NCBI GenBank assembly: GCA_022376925.1
Contig: JAIOJX010000025.1
Span: 142,187,301-142,251,300, forward strand
Direction: 5' to 3'
DNA length: 64,000 nt
From: Tragulus kanchil
Lineage: Eukaryota; Chordata; Mammalia; Artiodactyla; Tragulidae
In this document: piece by piece, positions 12,395-23,151 of the stretch
How positions within the stretch are numbered: the stretch's first letter is position 1
Layout: the number at the start of each line of letters is the position of its first letter
Program-made: the position numbers and the translations under genes
The notes under the pieces: model-generated
What the model saw: only the letters and a program-made list of their open reading frames with translations
What the model was told of the DNA's origin: nothing
The model's database searches: none

Positions 12395-13035
12395 TTTATT
12401 TTCTAGGATTCCTATAACAAATGACTACAAACTAGATAGCTTATAGAAGTTAATTTTCTCCTAGTTCTGGAAGCTATAAATTTGAAATCAAGAAGATAGC
12501 AAGATTGGTTCCTTCTTAAAGTTCTGAGGAGATATATTCTCCCTTACCTTTTTGTAATTGTCAGCTATCCTTGACACTTCTTGGTTTACAGCTATATTTA
12601 TGAAATTTCTGAGTGGCATTCTCTCTGTCTCTGTATTTCTGCCTTCAAGTGGTCTTTTTTTAAGGTTATCAGTCACTGGATTTAGGGAATACTTTAATAC
12701 AGTATGGGGCTTCTCCAGTAGCCCCACTGGTAAAGAATCTACCTGCAATGCAGGAGACACCTGTTCAACTCCTGGGTCAGGAAGATCCCCTGGAGAAAGG
12801 AATGGCTACACACTTCAATATGCTTCCCTGAAGAGCTCCATGGCTTGTCCATGGAGTCGCAAAGAGTTGCACACGACTGAGTAATGTTCACCTTAATACA
12901 TGATGATCTCATTTTAACTTGATTACATCTTCAAACAAAGACACTTATTGCCAAATGTCAATTCACATGTACTAGGGGTTGGGACTTCAACATCTTCTTT
13001 TGGGGAATACAATCCAACCAACTACATATGCATAC
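12395..13035 (+). repeat. Ancient interspersed repeat, split by a SINE
   Basis: Phrases 'ggattcctataacaaatgac', 'tctcctagttctggaagct', 'gttatcagtcactggattta', 'gatctcattttaacttgatt' and 'gggacttcaacatcttcttt' appear in order and match a widely dispersed old mammalian repeat. I do not remember its library name with confidence. The same family appears again at 53588-55078 and 57905-58020. Confidence 0.65.
12706..12888 (+). mobile_element. Bov-tA-type SINE
   Basis: Head 'ggcttctccagtagccccac', body 'gaatctacctgcaatgcagg' and 'ggaagatcccctggagaaag', BovB-derived tail ending 'acacgactgagtaatg'. Imperfect target duplications 'tactttaatacagta' (12690-12704) and 'caccttaatacatga' (12889-12903) flank it. 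It splits the ancient repeat at 12395-13035. Confidence 0.9.
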
Positions 13036-13290
13036 CACAAAATTCAGCCATCATGAAAATATAAATCTTTGCTTTTTACTATAGAAATCATAGTAGCTAA
13101 GCATCACCATACTCATAATATAGGATACTTTCATCATTTCAACAGTTTTCTCTAAACACTTGGGTGTTAATACACCACTAATGCCAGTACCTATCAATTA
13201 CTGTTCTGCTTTCTCTTACTATGATTTTGCCTATTTTAAGTATACCTAGCTTCTACCACTTAGAAAAATGCCATTAGGATTCATCTGTAG

Positions 13291-13600
13291 GGCTTCCCTG
13301 GTGGCTCAGTGGTAAAGAATCTGCCTGGCAATGCAGGAGTCACAGGTTTGATCCGTGTTATGGGAAGATCCCACATCCCGAGAAGCAACTAAGCCCATGT
13401 GCTGCAAGTGCTGAGCCTGGGCTCTGGAGCCCAGGAATCGAAACTACTGAGCCCGTGAGCTGCAGCTACTGAAGCCTGAGTGCCCTGGAGCCTGTGCTCT
13501 GCAACAAGAGAAGCCAGCACAATGAGAAGCCTGCTCATCACAACTAGAGAAAAGCCTGCATAGCAATGAAGACACAGTACAGCCAAAAAAAAAAAAAAAA
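13291..13600 (+). mobile_element. CHR-type SINE, full length
   Basis: tRNA-like head 'ggcttccctggtggctcagt', then tandem-like blocks 'aactactgagcccgtgagct' and 'gctgcagctactgaagcctg', 'gcaacaagagaagccagcac', and a 16-base poly(A). Target duplication 'aggattcatctgt' / 'agattcctctgt' surrounds it. This body is characteristic of CHR-family SINEs of cetaceans, hippos and ruminants. Confidence 0.88.
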
Positions 13601-13718
13601 AGATTCCTCTGTGTTGTTGCGTGTCTCTGAAACATGTACTCTTATTACTGCTTAGATGTCTCTTCTCCTTTTATGAGGTTTATTCCAATCACTACTTTAT
13701 GCCATGGGTTTAATTTTT

Positions 13719-14053
13719 TTTTTTTTTAAGATTTATTTATTTTCTTATTTTTATTTTGGGGCGGGGGTTGGGCTGGGGAGGGAGGGGAGTGGGCGGACCA
13801 CTTCTATTGGTCTTTCATTTCCCTATTTTCATCCGTCTTTGTTCCTTGGCTCCCGTGGGCCTCCCATCGCGGTGGCATCTGTCACTGCAGAGCGCTGGCT
13901 CTGGGCACATGCGCTCCAGAGCTCCGGCACGGTAATTGGACACATAGGTCCAGCCGCTCTGCGGCACGTGGGATCTTCCCAGGCCAGGGATCAAACCAAC
14001 GCCCCTTGCACTGCAAAGTGGTGTCCTTACCCACTGGACCACCAGGGGAAGCC
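13719..14053 (-). mobile_element. tRNA-derived SINE, long type, antisense
   Basis: Minus-strand copy of the SINE abundant in this window: its head is at the right edge ('ccaccaggggaagcc') and its poly(A) appears as the T-run at 13717-13728. It has the long 3' domain (plus strand 'gggcggaccacttctattgg'), unlike the short copies. A 17-bp perfect target duplication 'ccatgggtttaattttt' lies at 13702-13718 and 14054-14070. It keeps several CpGs, so it is probably fairly young. Confidence 0.92.
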
Positions 14054-14355
14054 CCATGGGTTTAATTTTTGACCCTGTTTTTCTTATTCTATTTGTTATA
14101 TACAGTTGATCTAATTTACATAACAATTTCAATAGACATCTTCAAATAAATGCTTTTCAATTATTAACATGTAGTTCAGATAACCTTCTTTAACTCTGTA
14201 TATCCTATCATCACATGCCTGGGCGTCCCCTCCAGCTATCAAATGATCATAACAAGTGAACTGTATCCACAATTTAATAAATGTTCCACGCAGCAAATTT
14301 CTGACATTAAACATATAATATAGCACCACTTTCTTCATTCATTTACTTACAGTCT

Positions 14356-16663
14356 TCTCCATTACAGTACTCACTCCTAATTATTAAATTCTACAGCTTC
14401 CAAGTTAGTAATTTCTCTTCAATCTGATGCTGTTTTCAAGCCACCCCTCATTATTGAAATAATCATCAAAGTAATTGTGTTACAAAGAATAGGAAAGTTA
14501 AAGGAGAATTTAGATGATTTGATAGTAAATTGACAGACTTACCATTATTAAAGAAGGAAAGGAAGGAGAATGAAGATAACAGTAAGTTAGACATGATATA
14601 GATAATTAGAAAAGAAAATAGAAGACATTTAACAGATAAGGGAAAAATCTGCTATTTCAGGTTCTTTTAACTAGCATTTTTTCACTTACTCTTCAGAATA
14701 AAACTGTGTAGTAACTATCAACATCAGTCTTTTCCATCATTAGAATACAAGTTTATGATCAGCTGAGTTATCTCCACATATAGGGTCATTTTGAGTAGGA
14801 TTAAGCTACTTGAAATAGAATTAAACCTACAAGAATTTATCTGTCAATGGTAGCTTTTTAACATTTTCCATTATAAAATTTAGCCAGAGACAATACACAG
14901 AAAAAGAAATATACAACTCAATGATCTAAAGAAAAAAGAATATTGTTACCTTCCCCAATGTTACTTCATTATCACTCTTGATTTTTACATCTTTCCTCCT
15001 CTCTCCCGGAGATATTATTTTAATTTTTGATAATAACTTCCTTGCACATCTAAGTACCACACCAAAAACTATAGCTTTATTTGGCCAGCATTTGGAGCTA
15101 ACAGAAATATAATCATCCAGCATGTGCTATTTTCTGTTTGGCTGTTGCTCACCAAGTTGTATAAACTGTTATGACTTATAATTCCTGTATTTTCTTGCTT
15201 TATAGTAATCCATTGTATTCATTTACATCAATCTATCTGATCTACTATTGGTGGATAGTTGAGTTGTTTTTAGTTTCTGATCTATTACAGCATTCCCACG
15301 AATGTTCACCTCTAAGAATCTTGAAACACATACACATGAAAGTCAATTGTGTATGTACATAGAAGTGGAACTGCTGTCTTGTGGAGAATTTGCAAGTTCA
15401 GAGTTAGTAACCTGCAAATGTTAGATAATGCCAAATGATTTTCAAAAGGAAATTTTTACAATTTACATTCCTTAAAAAGTATATGGGGCTCACACTGCTA
15501 TGTATTTCTCCATTACAGTACTCACTCCTAATTATTAAATTCTACAGCTTCCAAGTTAGTAATTTCTCTTCAATCTGATGCTGTTTTCAAGCCACCCCTC
15601 ATTATTGAAATAATCATCAAAGTAATTGTGTTACAAAGAATAGGAAAGTTAAAGGAGAATTTAGATGATTTGATAGTAAATTGACAGACTTACCATTATT
15701 AAAGAAGGAAAGGAAGGAGAATGAAGATAACAGTAAGTTAGACATGATATAGATAATTAGAAAAGAAAATAGAAGACATTTAACAGATAAGGGAAAAATC
15801 TGCTATTTCAGGTTCTTTTAACTAGCATTTTTTCACTTACTCTTCAGAATAAAACTGTGTAGTAACTATCAACATCAGTCTTTTCCATCATTAGAATACA
15901 AGTTTATGATCAGCTGAGTTATCTCCACATATAGGGTCATTTTGAGTAGGATTAAGCTACTTGAAATAGAATTAAACCTACAAGAATTTATCTGTCAATG
16001 GTAGCTTTTTAACATTTTCCATTATAAAATTTAGCCAGAGACAATACACAGAAAAAGAAATATACAACTCAATGATCTAAAGAAAAAAGAATATTGTTAC
16101 CTTCCCCAATGTTACTTCATTATCACTCTTGATTTTTACATCTTTCCTCCTCTCTCCCGGAGATATTATTTTAATTTTTGATAATAACTTCCTTGCACAT
16201 CTAAGTACCACACCAAAAACTATAGCTTTATTTGGCCAGCATTTGGAGCTAACAGAAATATAATCATCCAGCATGTGCTATTTTCTGTTTGGCTGTTGCT
16301 CACCAAGTTGTATAAACTGTTATGACTTATAATTCCTGTATTTTCTTGCTTTATAGTAATCCATTGTATTCATTTACATCAATCTATCTGATCTACTATT
16401 GGTGGATAGTTGAGTTGTTTTTAGTTTCTGATCTATTACAGCATTCCCACGAATGTTCACCTCTAAGAATCTTGAAACACATACACATGAAAGTCAATTG
16501 TGTATGTACATAGAAGTGGAACTGCTGTCTTGTGGAGAATTTGCAAGTTCAGAGTTAGTAACCTGCAAATGTTAGATAATGCCAAATGATTTTCAAAAGG
16601 AAATTTTTACAATTTACATTCCTTAAAAAAGTATATGGGGGCTCACACTGCTATGTATTTCTC
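14356..16663. repeat. Tandem duplication D4 (about 1151 bp unit)
   Basis: Bases 14356-15506 recur at 15507-16663, starting 'tctccattacagtactcact'. Differences are limited to homopolymers, for example 'ccttaaaaagtatatgggg' near 15470 against one more A and one more G near 16622. The 65- and 63-codon frames present in both copies are non-coding. Confidence 0.97.
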
Positions 16664-17410
16664 CCATCATTTTGTTAGAATTTTTCATTTCTTTTTTCTT
16701 AATACTGTCCATTCAGTTGGGCACATATGGGCATTTCTGTGATTACATAAAAATTGAGCACCTTTCTGTAGTCACACTCTATTTAGAAACATTTAGCCAT
16801 AAACTGATTCTTTATGTCTTCTGAACTTCTGAAAATTAGGTTCTTGATGTTTTATTGCTTTAATACTTTATATGTTAAATATAAGACTTCTATAGATTAT
16901 ATGAATTGAAAATACCTCTCCAATTGAGCAAATTGCATTTCAATCTCTTAATTATGTATATAGGTGAGAATTCTCAATTCTAGCAAGTGAATTTATTAAT
17001 TTTAAATCATTAATGATCTTGTTTACTATCCTTTTATACAACCCTGGATTTGTATTGCTAATAAACTGTTGTGAATTTTTGAATCTATGTTCATCAGTGA
17101 TGTTGCTATATAAATTTTTTCATGTTATATCCTTATCTGGTGTTCATATAAGGTTTATGAGCCTCACTACATGAGTTGTGAAATGTACTGACTTTTTTAT
17201 TCCTTACAAGATGTTTATAAGTTTAGTAGGATTTATCACTTAGACATTAGTTAAGATTTATGACTGAAGTTATATAGACATAGAGGTTCATTTTTAGAAA
17301 GAGTTTAAATCACAGACTCAGATTTTAAAATTAATATATGGATATTCAAATTCCTCTTGTATTATTTGTGTTTTGGCATCTTCCTAGGAATGTATCCATT
17401 TCACCAAGTA

Positions 17411-17843
17411 TTTAAAATATATTGACAACTAATTGTTTGTTATTTTTACTTCCACCACTTTCATTCCATTACTCTTCTAACCCTATTCCTTCAAGCTCCT
17501 ATAACTATTTTCCTCTGTTGCTACATCGAAGTACCTTTACATTTTTTAGATTTGATCAATTTTGTGTCGTTAGAACTTGTACCCTCTTTGCTACACTCAG
17601 TAGAACTTATTATGTCTAGTCTGGACTCCTACAGGACTGTCCTAACTTATCATTTTATTTTTGTTAACTTCAAATCCATCGTTAACAGTGCCACTAGAAT
17701 GGTAAATGTATATCTAACTGCTCCTTTGAAAAGTATAAAGTTTCCCAACTTTCTGCATTATAAATCTCAGTAAACATTTCATGAAATACTTTTTCCACTG
17801 CAATTTTACCAGTTTAATTCACATTCTTATTTTGGCTCAGTAT
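17411..17843. other. AT-rich DNA, no clear feature
   Basis: Possibly a very decayed L2-like stretch ('ttcatttttgttaacttcaa'-like composition), but I cannot support a family. Confidence 0.3.
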
Positions 17844-17852
17844 AGGCACACT

Positions 17853-18021
17853 TTTTAGAAGGAAGAAATAGAAGGGGATGACAGAGGATGAGATGGTTGG
17901 ATGGCATCACTGAATCAATGGACATCAACTTAAACAAGCTCTGGGAGATGGAGAAGGACAGGGAAGCCTGGTGTACTGCAGTCCATGGGGTTGCAAAGAG
18001 TCGGACATGACTGAGCGACAG
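17853..18021 (+). mobile_element. Short BovB 3'-end insertion
   Basis: Contains the BovB terminal phrases 'gacagaggatgagatggttg', 'gacagggaagcctggtgtac' and 'gcaaagagtcggacatgact'. A 9-bp target duplication 'aggcacact' brackets it (17844-17852 and 18022-18030). It is a strongly 5'-truncated copy, as is usual for reverse transcription primed at the target. A minus-strand 71-codon frame is not a gene. Confidence 0.88.
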
Positions 18022-18030
18022 AGGCACACT

Positions 18031-18370
18031 AACCTCAACCAAAACTCATTTGCTGACTATTATCCTACCTACCAATCACGTTTTTCATGGCTTTTTATAT
18101 CTTATGTAACTTATATTCTATAAAATCATCAAATATACTTTATCATAAGTTTCTTGTAGGACCTATTCCTAATTACCTACTTCTTTAGATTACTTGTCTT
18201 CACATTCCTGATTCCTAGCTCACTAACTCACATCACTAAAACCTTCAATAAATATTGATTAATGTAATAATGGGATAGATGAATTTATAAAATATTTAAC
18301 CAGAGAAACTGTGATAATTAATATAGTGGTTCATCCCAGGGCAAGGAATTTTACTTACTACTGGTCATTC
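18031..18370. other. AT-rich DNA, possible L2 tail
   Basis: No gene. The end 'ccttcaataaatattgatta' recalls the L2 3' terminus but nothing else is recognisable. Confidence 0.3.
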
Positions 18371-18386
18371 AAACAGAATAACAGTG

Positions 18387-18659
18387 GAGTTTCCCTGGTG
18401 GTCCAGTGGGTAAAGGATCTACCTTGCAGTGAAAGGGGCACTGGTTTGATCCCTGGCCTGGGAAGATGCCATGTGCTGCGGATCGGCTAGACTGGTGTGT
18501 CCAATTAGGAGCCAGTGCTCTGGAGTGCATATGCCCAGAGCCAGTGCTCTGCAGAGAGGCCACTGCAATGGGAGGCCCACACAGGCCAAAGAATAAAGAT
18601 GGATGAAAATAAATAAATAAACAATAAAAGAGGCCAAAAATTAAAAACAAAACAAAACA
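18387..18659 (+). mobile_element. tRNA-derived SINE, short type
   Basis: Head 'gagtttccctggtggtccag', body 'gtgtccaattaggagccagt', 'gccactgcaatgggaggccc' and 'caaagaataaagatggatg', tail 'aataaaagaggcc' then A-rich (aaaac)n. Target duplications 'aaacagaataacagtg' (18371-18386) and 'aaacagaataacaatg' (18660-18675) define it. Minus-strand 93- and 72-codon frames are shadows of the SINE. Confidence 0.92.
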
Positions 18660-18777
18660 AAACAGAATAACAATGAAGGGAACAAAGTTCAGGTATTTAT
18701 GATTTCTTTTTGATTACTTTGTAATAGTCACTACTGTTATGTATGAGTTTAAAGCTAGTGAGTATGTCACATCTATT

Positions 18778-19660
18778 AAAAGTTTCTTGAGAAATAAAAA
18801 GATTTTGGCCAACTCTGCAACTACTTTCTTCTTAATCTGATGACATCTAACAAGCCTAAAATAGACTGGTGTAACACTTTATACTTTAATTATGGACATA
18901 ATGTGCTTACTTGTAACAATTCTGATTGTTTTGCTTTTGCTGTTTACTCCTTGCATCTGCAATTGTATAGTAAAATTTAGTTCTAGCCATCTAAATGCTT
19001 TCTAAGTTACAAATGGTTGTTCACACTTCTACAACCTCCTGCAGCTATTACTTGGGATCCCCAGATCTGAGACCCTCAATAAAGGCATGAGAATGCTGCC
19101 TCAACAATCTAGAACCCCATAACGCCTGAAGAAGACAGAGTAGTCATCATCCCTCTTCCCTGGCAACATAATTCTCCTAAAACAAAAAGAGGGGAATGAA
19201 AGGGGTGAACAGGTAGACTTGGTAAGGAGGCCAATAAGTTCCAAGGAGAAGGAGGAAGGGGAGGAACAAACATTTTTAGCTGAGGTACCTTCACCTTCAT
19301 TGCCATGCCTATGACAATAATTCATTTTGCTTAAAACCGTCTTTAAGCCAAGAGCTAATGTTTATAACAACAATATAACTTGCTGGAGGACATGTTTCTC
19401 CTTCTTAACTTGTACCTATGTTATCTAAAGGCATATGTTGTGGGTGTAGGTCTGGGGTAAGACCTTTATCACCTTAAGATGTTCTTTTGAACTATTGTTA
19501 ATAACCAACTGAAAAAAGTATAAAATGTCACGCTTAAGTTGACTTGTGGGGATATTCTTCTATCCCCCTTTCAGTGTCTATGCTGGAAGCTTTTCTCTAT
19601 CTCTTTTCCTTTTAATAAACTTTTCACTGCATGAAAAAAAAAGTTTCCTGAGAAATAAAA
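18778..19660 (+). pseudogene. Processed retrocopy of an endogenous retrovirus transcript (3' part)
   Basis: The segment 18801-19640 is bracketed by a direct repeat of about 20 bp, 'aagtttcttgagaaataaaa' (18779-18798) and 'aagtttcctgagaaataaaa' (19641-19660). Inside, from left to right: a decayed frame at about 18901-19005 with a run of hydrophobic residues followed by Cys-rich and basic residues, as in a retroviral transmembrane-protein anchor and tail; a polypurine tract 'caaaaagaggggaa' (19183-19196); a U3 start 'tgaaaggggtgaac' at 19197; TATA 'tataaaa' at 19519-19525; AATAAA at 19614-19619; and poly(A) from 19634, only 14 bases beyond. Ending in poly(A) at the R boundary, lacking U5, and carrying a long target duplication all indicate L1-type retroposition of an mRNA rather than integrase insertion. 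The PPT/U3 form is gammaretrovirus-like. Non-functional and 5'-truncated. Confidence 0.72.
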
Positions 19661-21242
19661 TACAAATATTAAACGATTATAAAATCTTTAAGACATCTAC
19701 AAGTTTAAAGTTAGATTTGGGAATATCTGTATTCATTCTGCTAGTCACTGAAACATATATAATAAACAGGAAACACTTCTGGGAAAGTTAATTCCCATTG
19801 GAATTTGTTGCTATAGCTATGCATTGAATAAGCTAACCAAAGATTACACATGGTATTTATACTTAGTTATTTTGCTATTTTACTAATTTTTATAGATGCA
19901 TAAAAATTATTTTCTTAGGAAAACCATCTTCATATAAAGCACTTGTGAGTGAATTTCAAAGACTTTGGGGATTTTAATGCTTAACAACTGGTTTCTTACT
20001 TGCAAATTCTCCCTACGGCTCATTTCTTACCACTGCTTCTTAAATATTAGTGCCATTTATAAGATCTAAAATGGATCTTGTCTCCCTCCGTGACATCCTC
20101 CACCCTGCTATCACACTGCACATCTCTTCATTTCATTTTATGTTACAATGTTCAAAAAGGGGTGATCTGAGACCCTCAATAAAGGCATGAGAATGCTGCC
20201 TCAACAATCTAGAACCCCATAACGCCTGAAGAAGACAGAGTAGTCATCATCCCTCTTCCCTGGCAACATAATTCTCCTAAAACAAAAAGAGGGGAATGAA
20301 AGGGGTGAACAGGTAGACTTGGTAAGGAGGCCAATAAGTTCCAAGGAGAAGGAGGAAGGGGAGGAACAAACATTTTTAGCTGAGGTACCTTCACCTTCAT
20401 TGCCATGCCTATGACAATAATTCATTTTGCTTAAAACCGTCTTTAAGCCAAGAGCTAATGTTTATAACAACAATATAACTTGCTGGAGGACATGTTTCTC
20501 CTTCTTAACTTGTACCTATGTTATCTAAAGGCATATGTTGTGGGTGTAGGTCTGGGGTAAGACCTTTATCACCTTAAGATGTTCTTTTGAACTATTGTTA
20601 ATAACCAACTGAAAAAAGTATAAAATGTCACGCTTAAGTTGACTTGTGGGGATATTCTTCTATCCCCCTTTCAGTGTCTATGCTGGAAGCTTTTCTCTAT
20701 CTCTTTTCCTTTTAATAAACTTTTCACTGCATGAAAAAAAAAGTTTCCTGAGAAATAAAATACAAATATTAAACGATTATAAAATCTTTAAGACATCTAC
20801 AAGTTTAAAGTTAGATTTGGGAATATCTGTATTCATTCTGCTAGTCACTGAAACATATATAATAAACAGGAAACACTTCTGGGAAAGTTAATTCCCATTG
20901 GAATTTGTTGCTATAGCTATGCATTGAATAAGCTAACCAAAGATTACACATGGTATTTATACTTAGTTATTTTGCTATTTTACTAATTTTTATAGATGCA
21001 TAAAAATTATTTTCTTAGGAAAACCATCTTCATATAAAGCACTTGTGAGTGAATTTCAAAGACTTTGGGGATTTTAATGCTTAACAACTGGTTTCTTACT
21101 TGCAAATTCTCCCTACGGCTCATTTCTTACCACTGCTTCTTAAATATTAGTGCCATTTATAAGATCTAAAATGGATCTTGTCTCCCTCCGTGACATCCTC
21201 CACCCTGCTATCACACTGCACATCTCTTCATTTCATTTTATG
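19064..21242. repeat. Tandem duplication D5 (1100 bp unit)
   Basis: Bases 19064-20142 recur at 20164-21242 with about 21 bases of unmatched filler (20143-20163, 'ttacaatgttcaaaaagg...'). Inside the copies I see no difference apart from the edges. It duplicates the ERV U3-R sequence, so frames there occur twice. Confidence 0.97.
19197..19633 (+). promoter_or_regulatory. Retroviral U3-R portion within the retrocopy
   Basis: U3 begins directly after the polypurine tract and runs to the TATA box at 19519-19525; R contains AATAAA and stops at the poly(A). There is no U5. As part of a retrocopy it could still act as a promoter because U3 is intact in outline. Assembly duplication D5 repeats it at 20297-20733. 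Confidence 0.6.
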
Positions 21243-21765
21243 CTTCAAAGAATTCAGTGCTTCTCCATCACTTTCAAATTAAGATGCAAACTCCTGGGCT
21301 TCCCTGGTAGCTCAGACAATAAAGATGCAGACTCCTGAGGATAACACACAAACTCGTTGAGATCTAAGCCCTTTTCAGACCCGTCCAGGCTCATCACTTT
21401 CAGATCCTCTCTGATCTATCCCGTAGACACACTGGAGAAGCCATACCCCAGGGACACTCATTCTTTCTTGCCTTTATGCCTTTGCACATGCTTTTCTCTC
21501 TCCTTTGAAGGTTTTCCTTTTCCATTTTCTACCTCCAAGATGCCCTTGAAAAGTTAAACTCCCAGTGGGGTGGATACCTTTCCTAACCCACTGTTCGGCG
21601 TCAAACGTTCTTCTCATGGCTTTCCACAGCATCACTGAATGCCTCTTAGAGTATATAAATAATATCACAGTGATGAGTATTCCTTTCAAAATATTATTCA
21701 ATCCTCTATCACTGGAACCAAGCACAGCTCCAGGAAGCCCAATCATTTTGTTAAATGAATAGATG
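21243..21765 (+). repeat. L2 LINE 3' relic
   Basis: The order 'ctccatcactttcaaattaa', 'tcatcactttcagatcctct', 'tgcctttgcacatgcttttc', 'aggaagcccaatcattttgt' and 'taaatgaatagatgaa' follows the L2 3' end. Ancient and decayed. The 90-, 66- and 65-codon frames are frames within L2. D6 repeats it at 22368-22890. Confidence 0.65.
21297..21321 (+). mobile_element. Minimal SINE insertion: head only
   Basis: Twenty-five bases beginning 'ggcttccctggtagctcaga', the first bases of a ruminant tRNA-derived SINE, with no body or tail. Direct repeats 'aagatgcaaactcctg' (21281-21296) and 'aagatgcagactcctg' (21322-21337) flank it. The D6 copy is at about 22422-22446. Confidence 0.75.
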
Positions 21766-23151
21766 AATATATCAGTTTTGAGAACATGTACTTACATAGG
21801 GCCCTTACTGTTCTCTCATGTAACTAGTTTCTATGCTCTTTCTTCTCATTATACCATAGCTACCATCCTGTGGATACATGTTTCATTCATGTGCCTGTTG
21901 TCCCTAGCAGATTTGTGCAGTTCACCCTCAGTGCTCCTTAGCATCTGCAAGCTTCCCTTCAGCTCTTAGTTTAAATAATGTTCCATATGCATTCTTCAAG
22001 GTTTATTGATTCTACTCTCTAGAGAGTGTAACTTTTGGGATTTCCTTTTTAAGCTTATGCTAACCAAAGATTACACATGGTATTTATACTTAGTTATTTT
22101 GCTATTTTACTAATTTATAGATGCATAAAAATTATTTTCTTAGGAAAACCATCTTCATATAAAGCACTTGTGAGTGAATTTCAAAGACTTTGGGGATTTT
22201 AATGCTTAACAACTGGTTTCTTACTTGCAAATTCTCCCTACGGCTCATTTCTTACCACTGCTTCTTAAATATTAGTGCCATTTATAAGATCTAAAATGGA
22301 TCTTGTCTCCCTCCGTGACATCCTCCACCCTGCTATCACACTGCACATCTCTTCATTTCATTTTATGCTTCAAAGAATTCAGTGCTTCTCCATCACTTTC
22401 AAATTAAGATGCAAACTCCTGGGCTTCCCTGGTAGCTCAGACAATAAAGATGCAGACTCCTGAGGATAACACACAAACTCGTTGAGATCTAAGCCCTTTT
22501 CAGACCCGTCCAGGCTCATCACTTTCAGATCCTCTCTGATCTATCCCGTAGACACACTGGAGAAGCCATACCCCAGGGACACTCATTCTTTCTTGCCTTT
22601 ATGCCTTTGCACATGCTTTTCTCTCTCCTTTGAAGGTTTTCCTTTTCCATTTTCTACCTCCAAGATGCCCTTGAAAAGTTAAACTCCCAGTGGGGTGGAT
22701 ACCTTTCCTAACCCACTGTTCGGCCAAACGTTCTTCTCATGGCTTTCCACAGCATCACTGAATGCCTCTTAGAGTATATAAATAATATCACAGTGATGAG
22801 TATTCCTTTCAAAATATTATTCAATCCTCTATCACTGGAACCAAGCACAGCTCCAGGAAGCCCAATCATTTTGTTAAATGAATAGATGAATATATCAGTT
22901 TTGAGAACATGTACTTACATAGGGCCCTTACTGTTCTCTCATGTAACTAGTTTCTATGCTCTTTCTTCTCATTATACCATAGCTACCATCCTGTGGATAC
23001 ATGTTTCATTCATGTGCCTGTTGTCCCTAGCAGATTTGTGCAGTTCACCCTCAGTGCTCCTTAGCATCTGCAAGCTTCCCTTCAGCTCTTAGTTTAAATA
23101 ATGTTCCATATGCATTCTTCAAGGTTTATTGATTCTACTCTCTAGAGAGTG

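Larger units (their letters stand above)
13085..17410 (-). mobile_element. Old antisense L1 relic, in pieces
   Basis: Read on the minus strand, 13170-13290, 13601-13700, about 15171-15480 and 16322-17300 resemble L1 3'UTR and then ORF2: plus-strand cues include 'atgattttgcctattttaag', 'agtaatccattgtattcatt', 'agtggaactgctgtcttgtg' and 'gaatctatgttcatcagtga'. The order fits an antisense old (L1M-like) copy. It is interrupted by two SINEs, by about 1 kb I cannot assign (14071-15170), and by duplication D4. Coding capacity is lost. Confidence 0.6.
20932..23151. repeat. Tandem duplication D6 (about 1126 bp unit)
   Basis: Bases 20932-22028 recur at 22059-23151, separated by 30 bases of filler. 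The first copy overlaps D5, so the segment 19832-20142 / 20932-21242 / 22059-22367 exists three times. Small differences: 'actaatttttatag' against 'actaatttatag', and 'ttcggcgtcaaacg' against 'ttcggccaaacg'. Confidence 0.97.

Noticed and set aside
18901..19005. A live envelope gene
   Set aside because: Only a short decayed transmembrane-like tail remains, with a stop upstream in the same frame. It is part of a 5'-truncated retrocopy.
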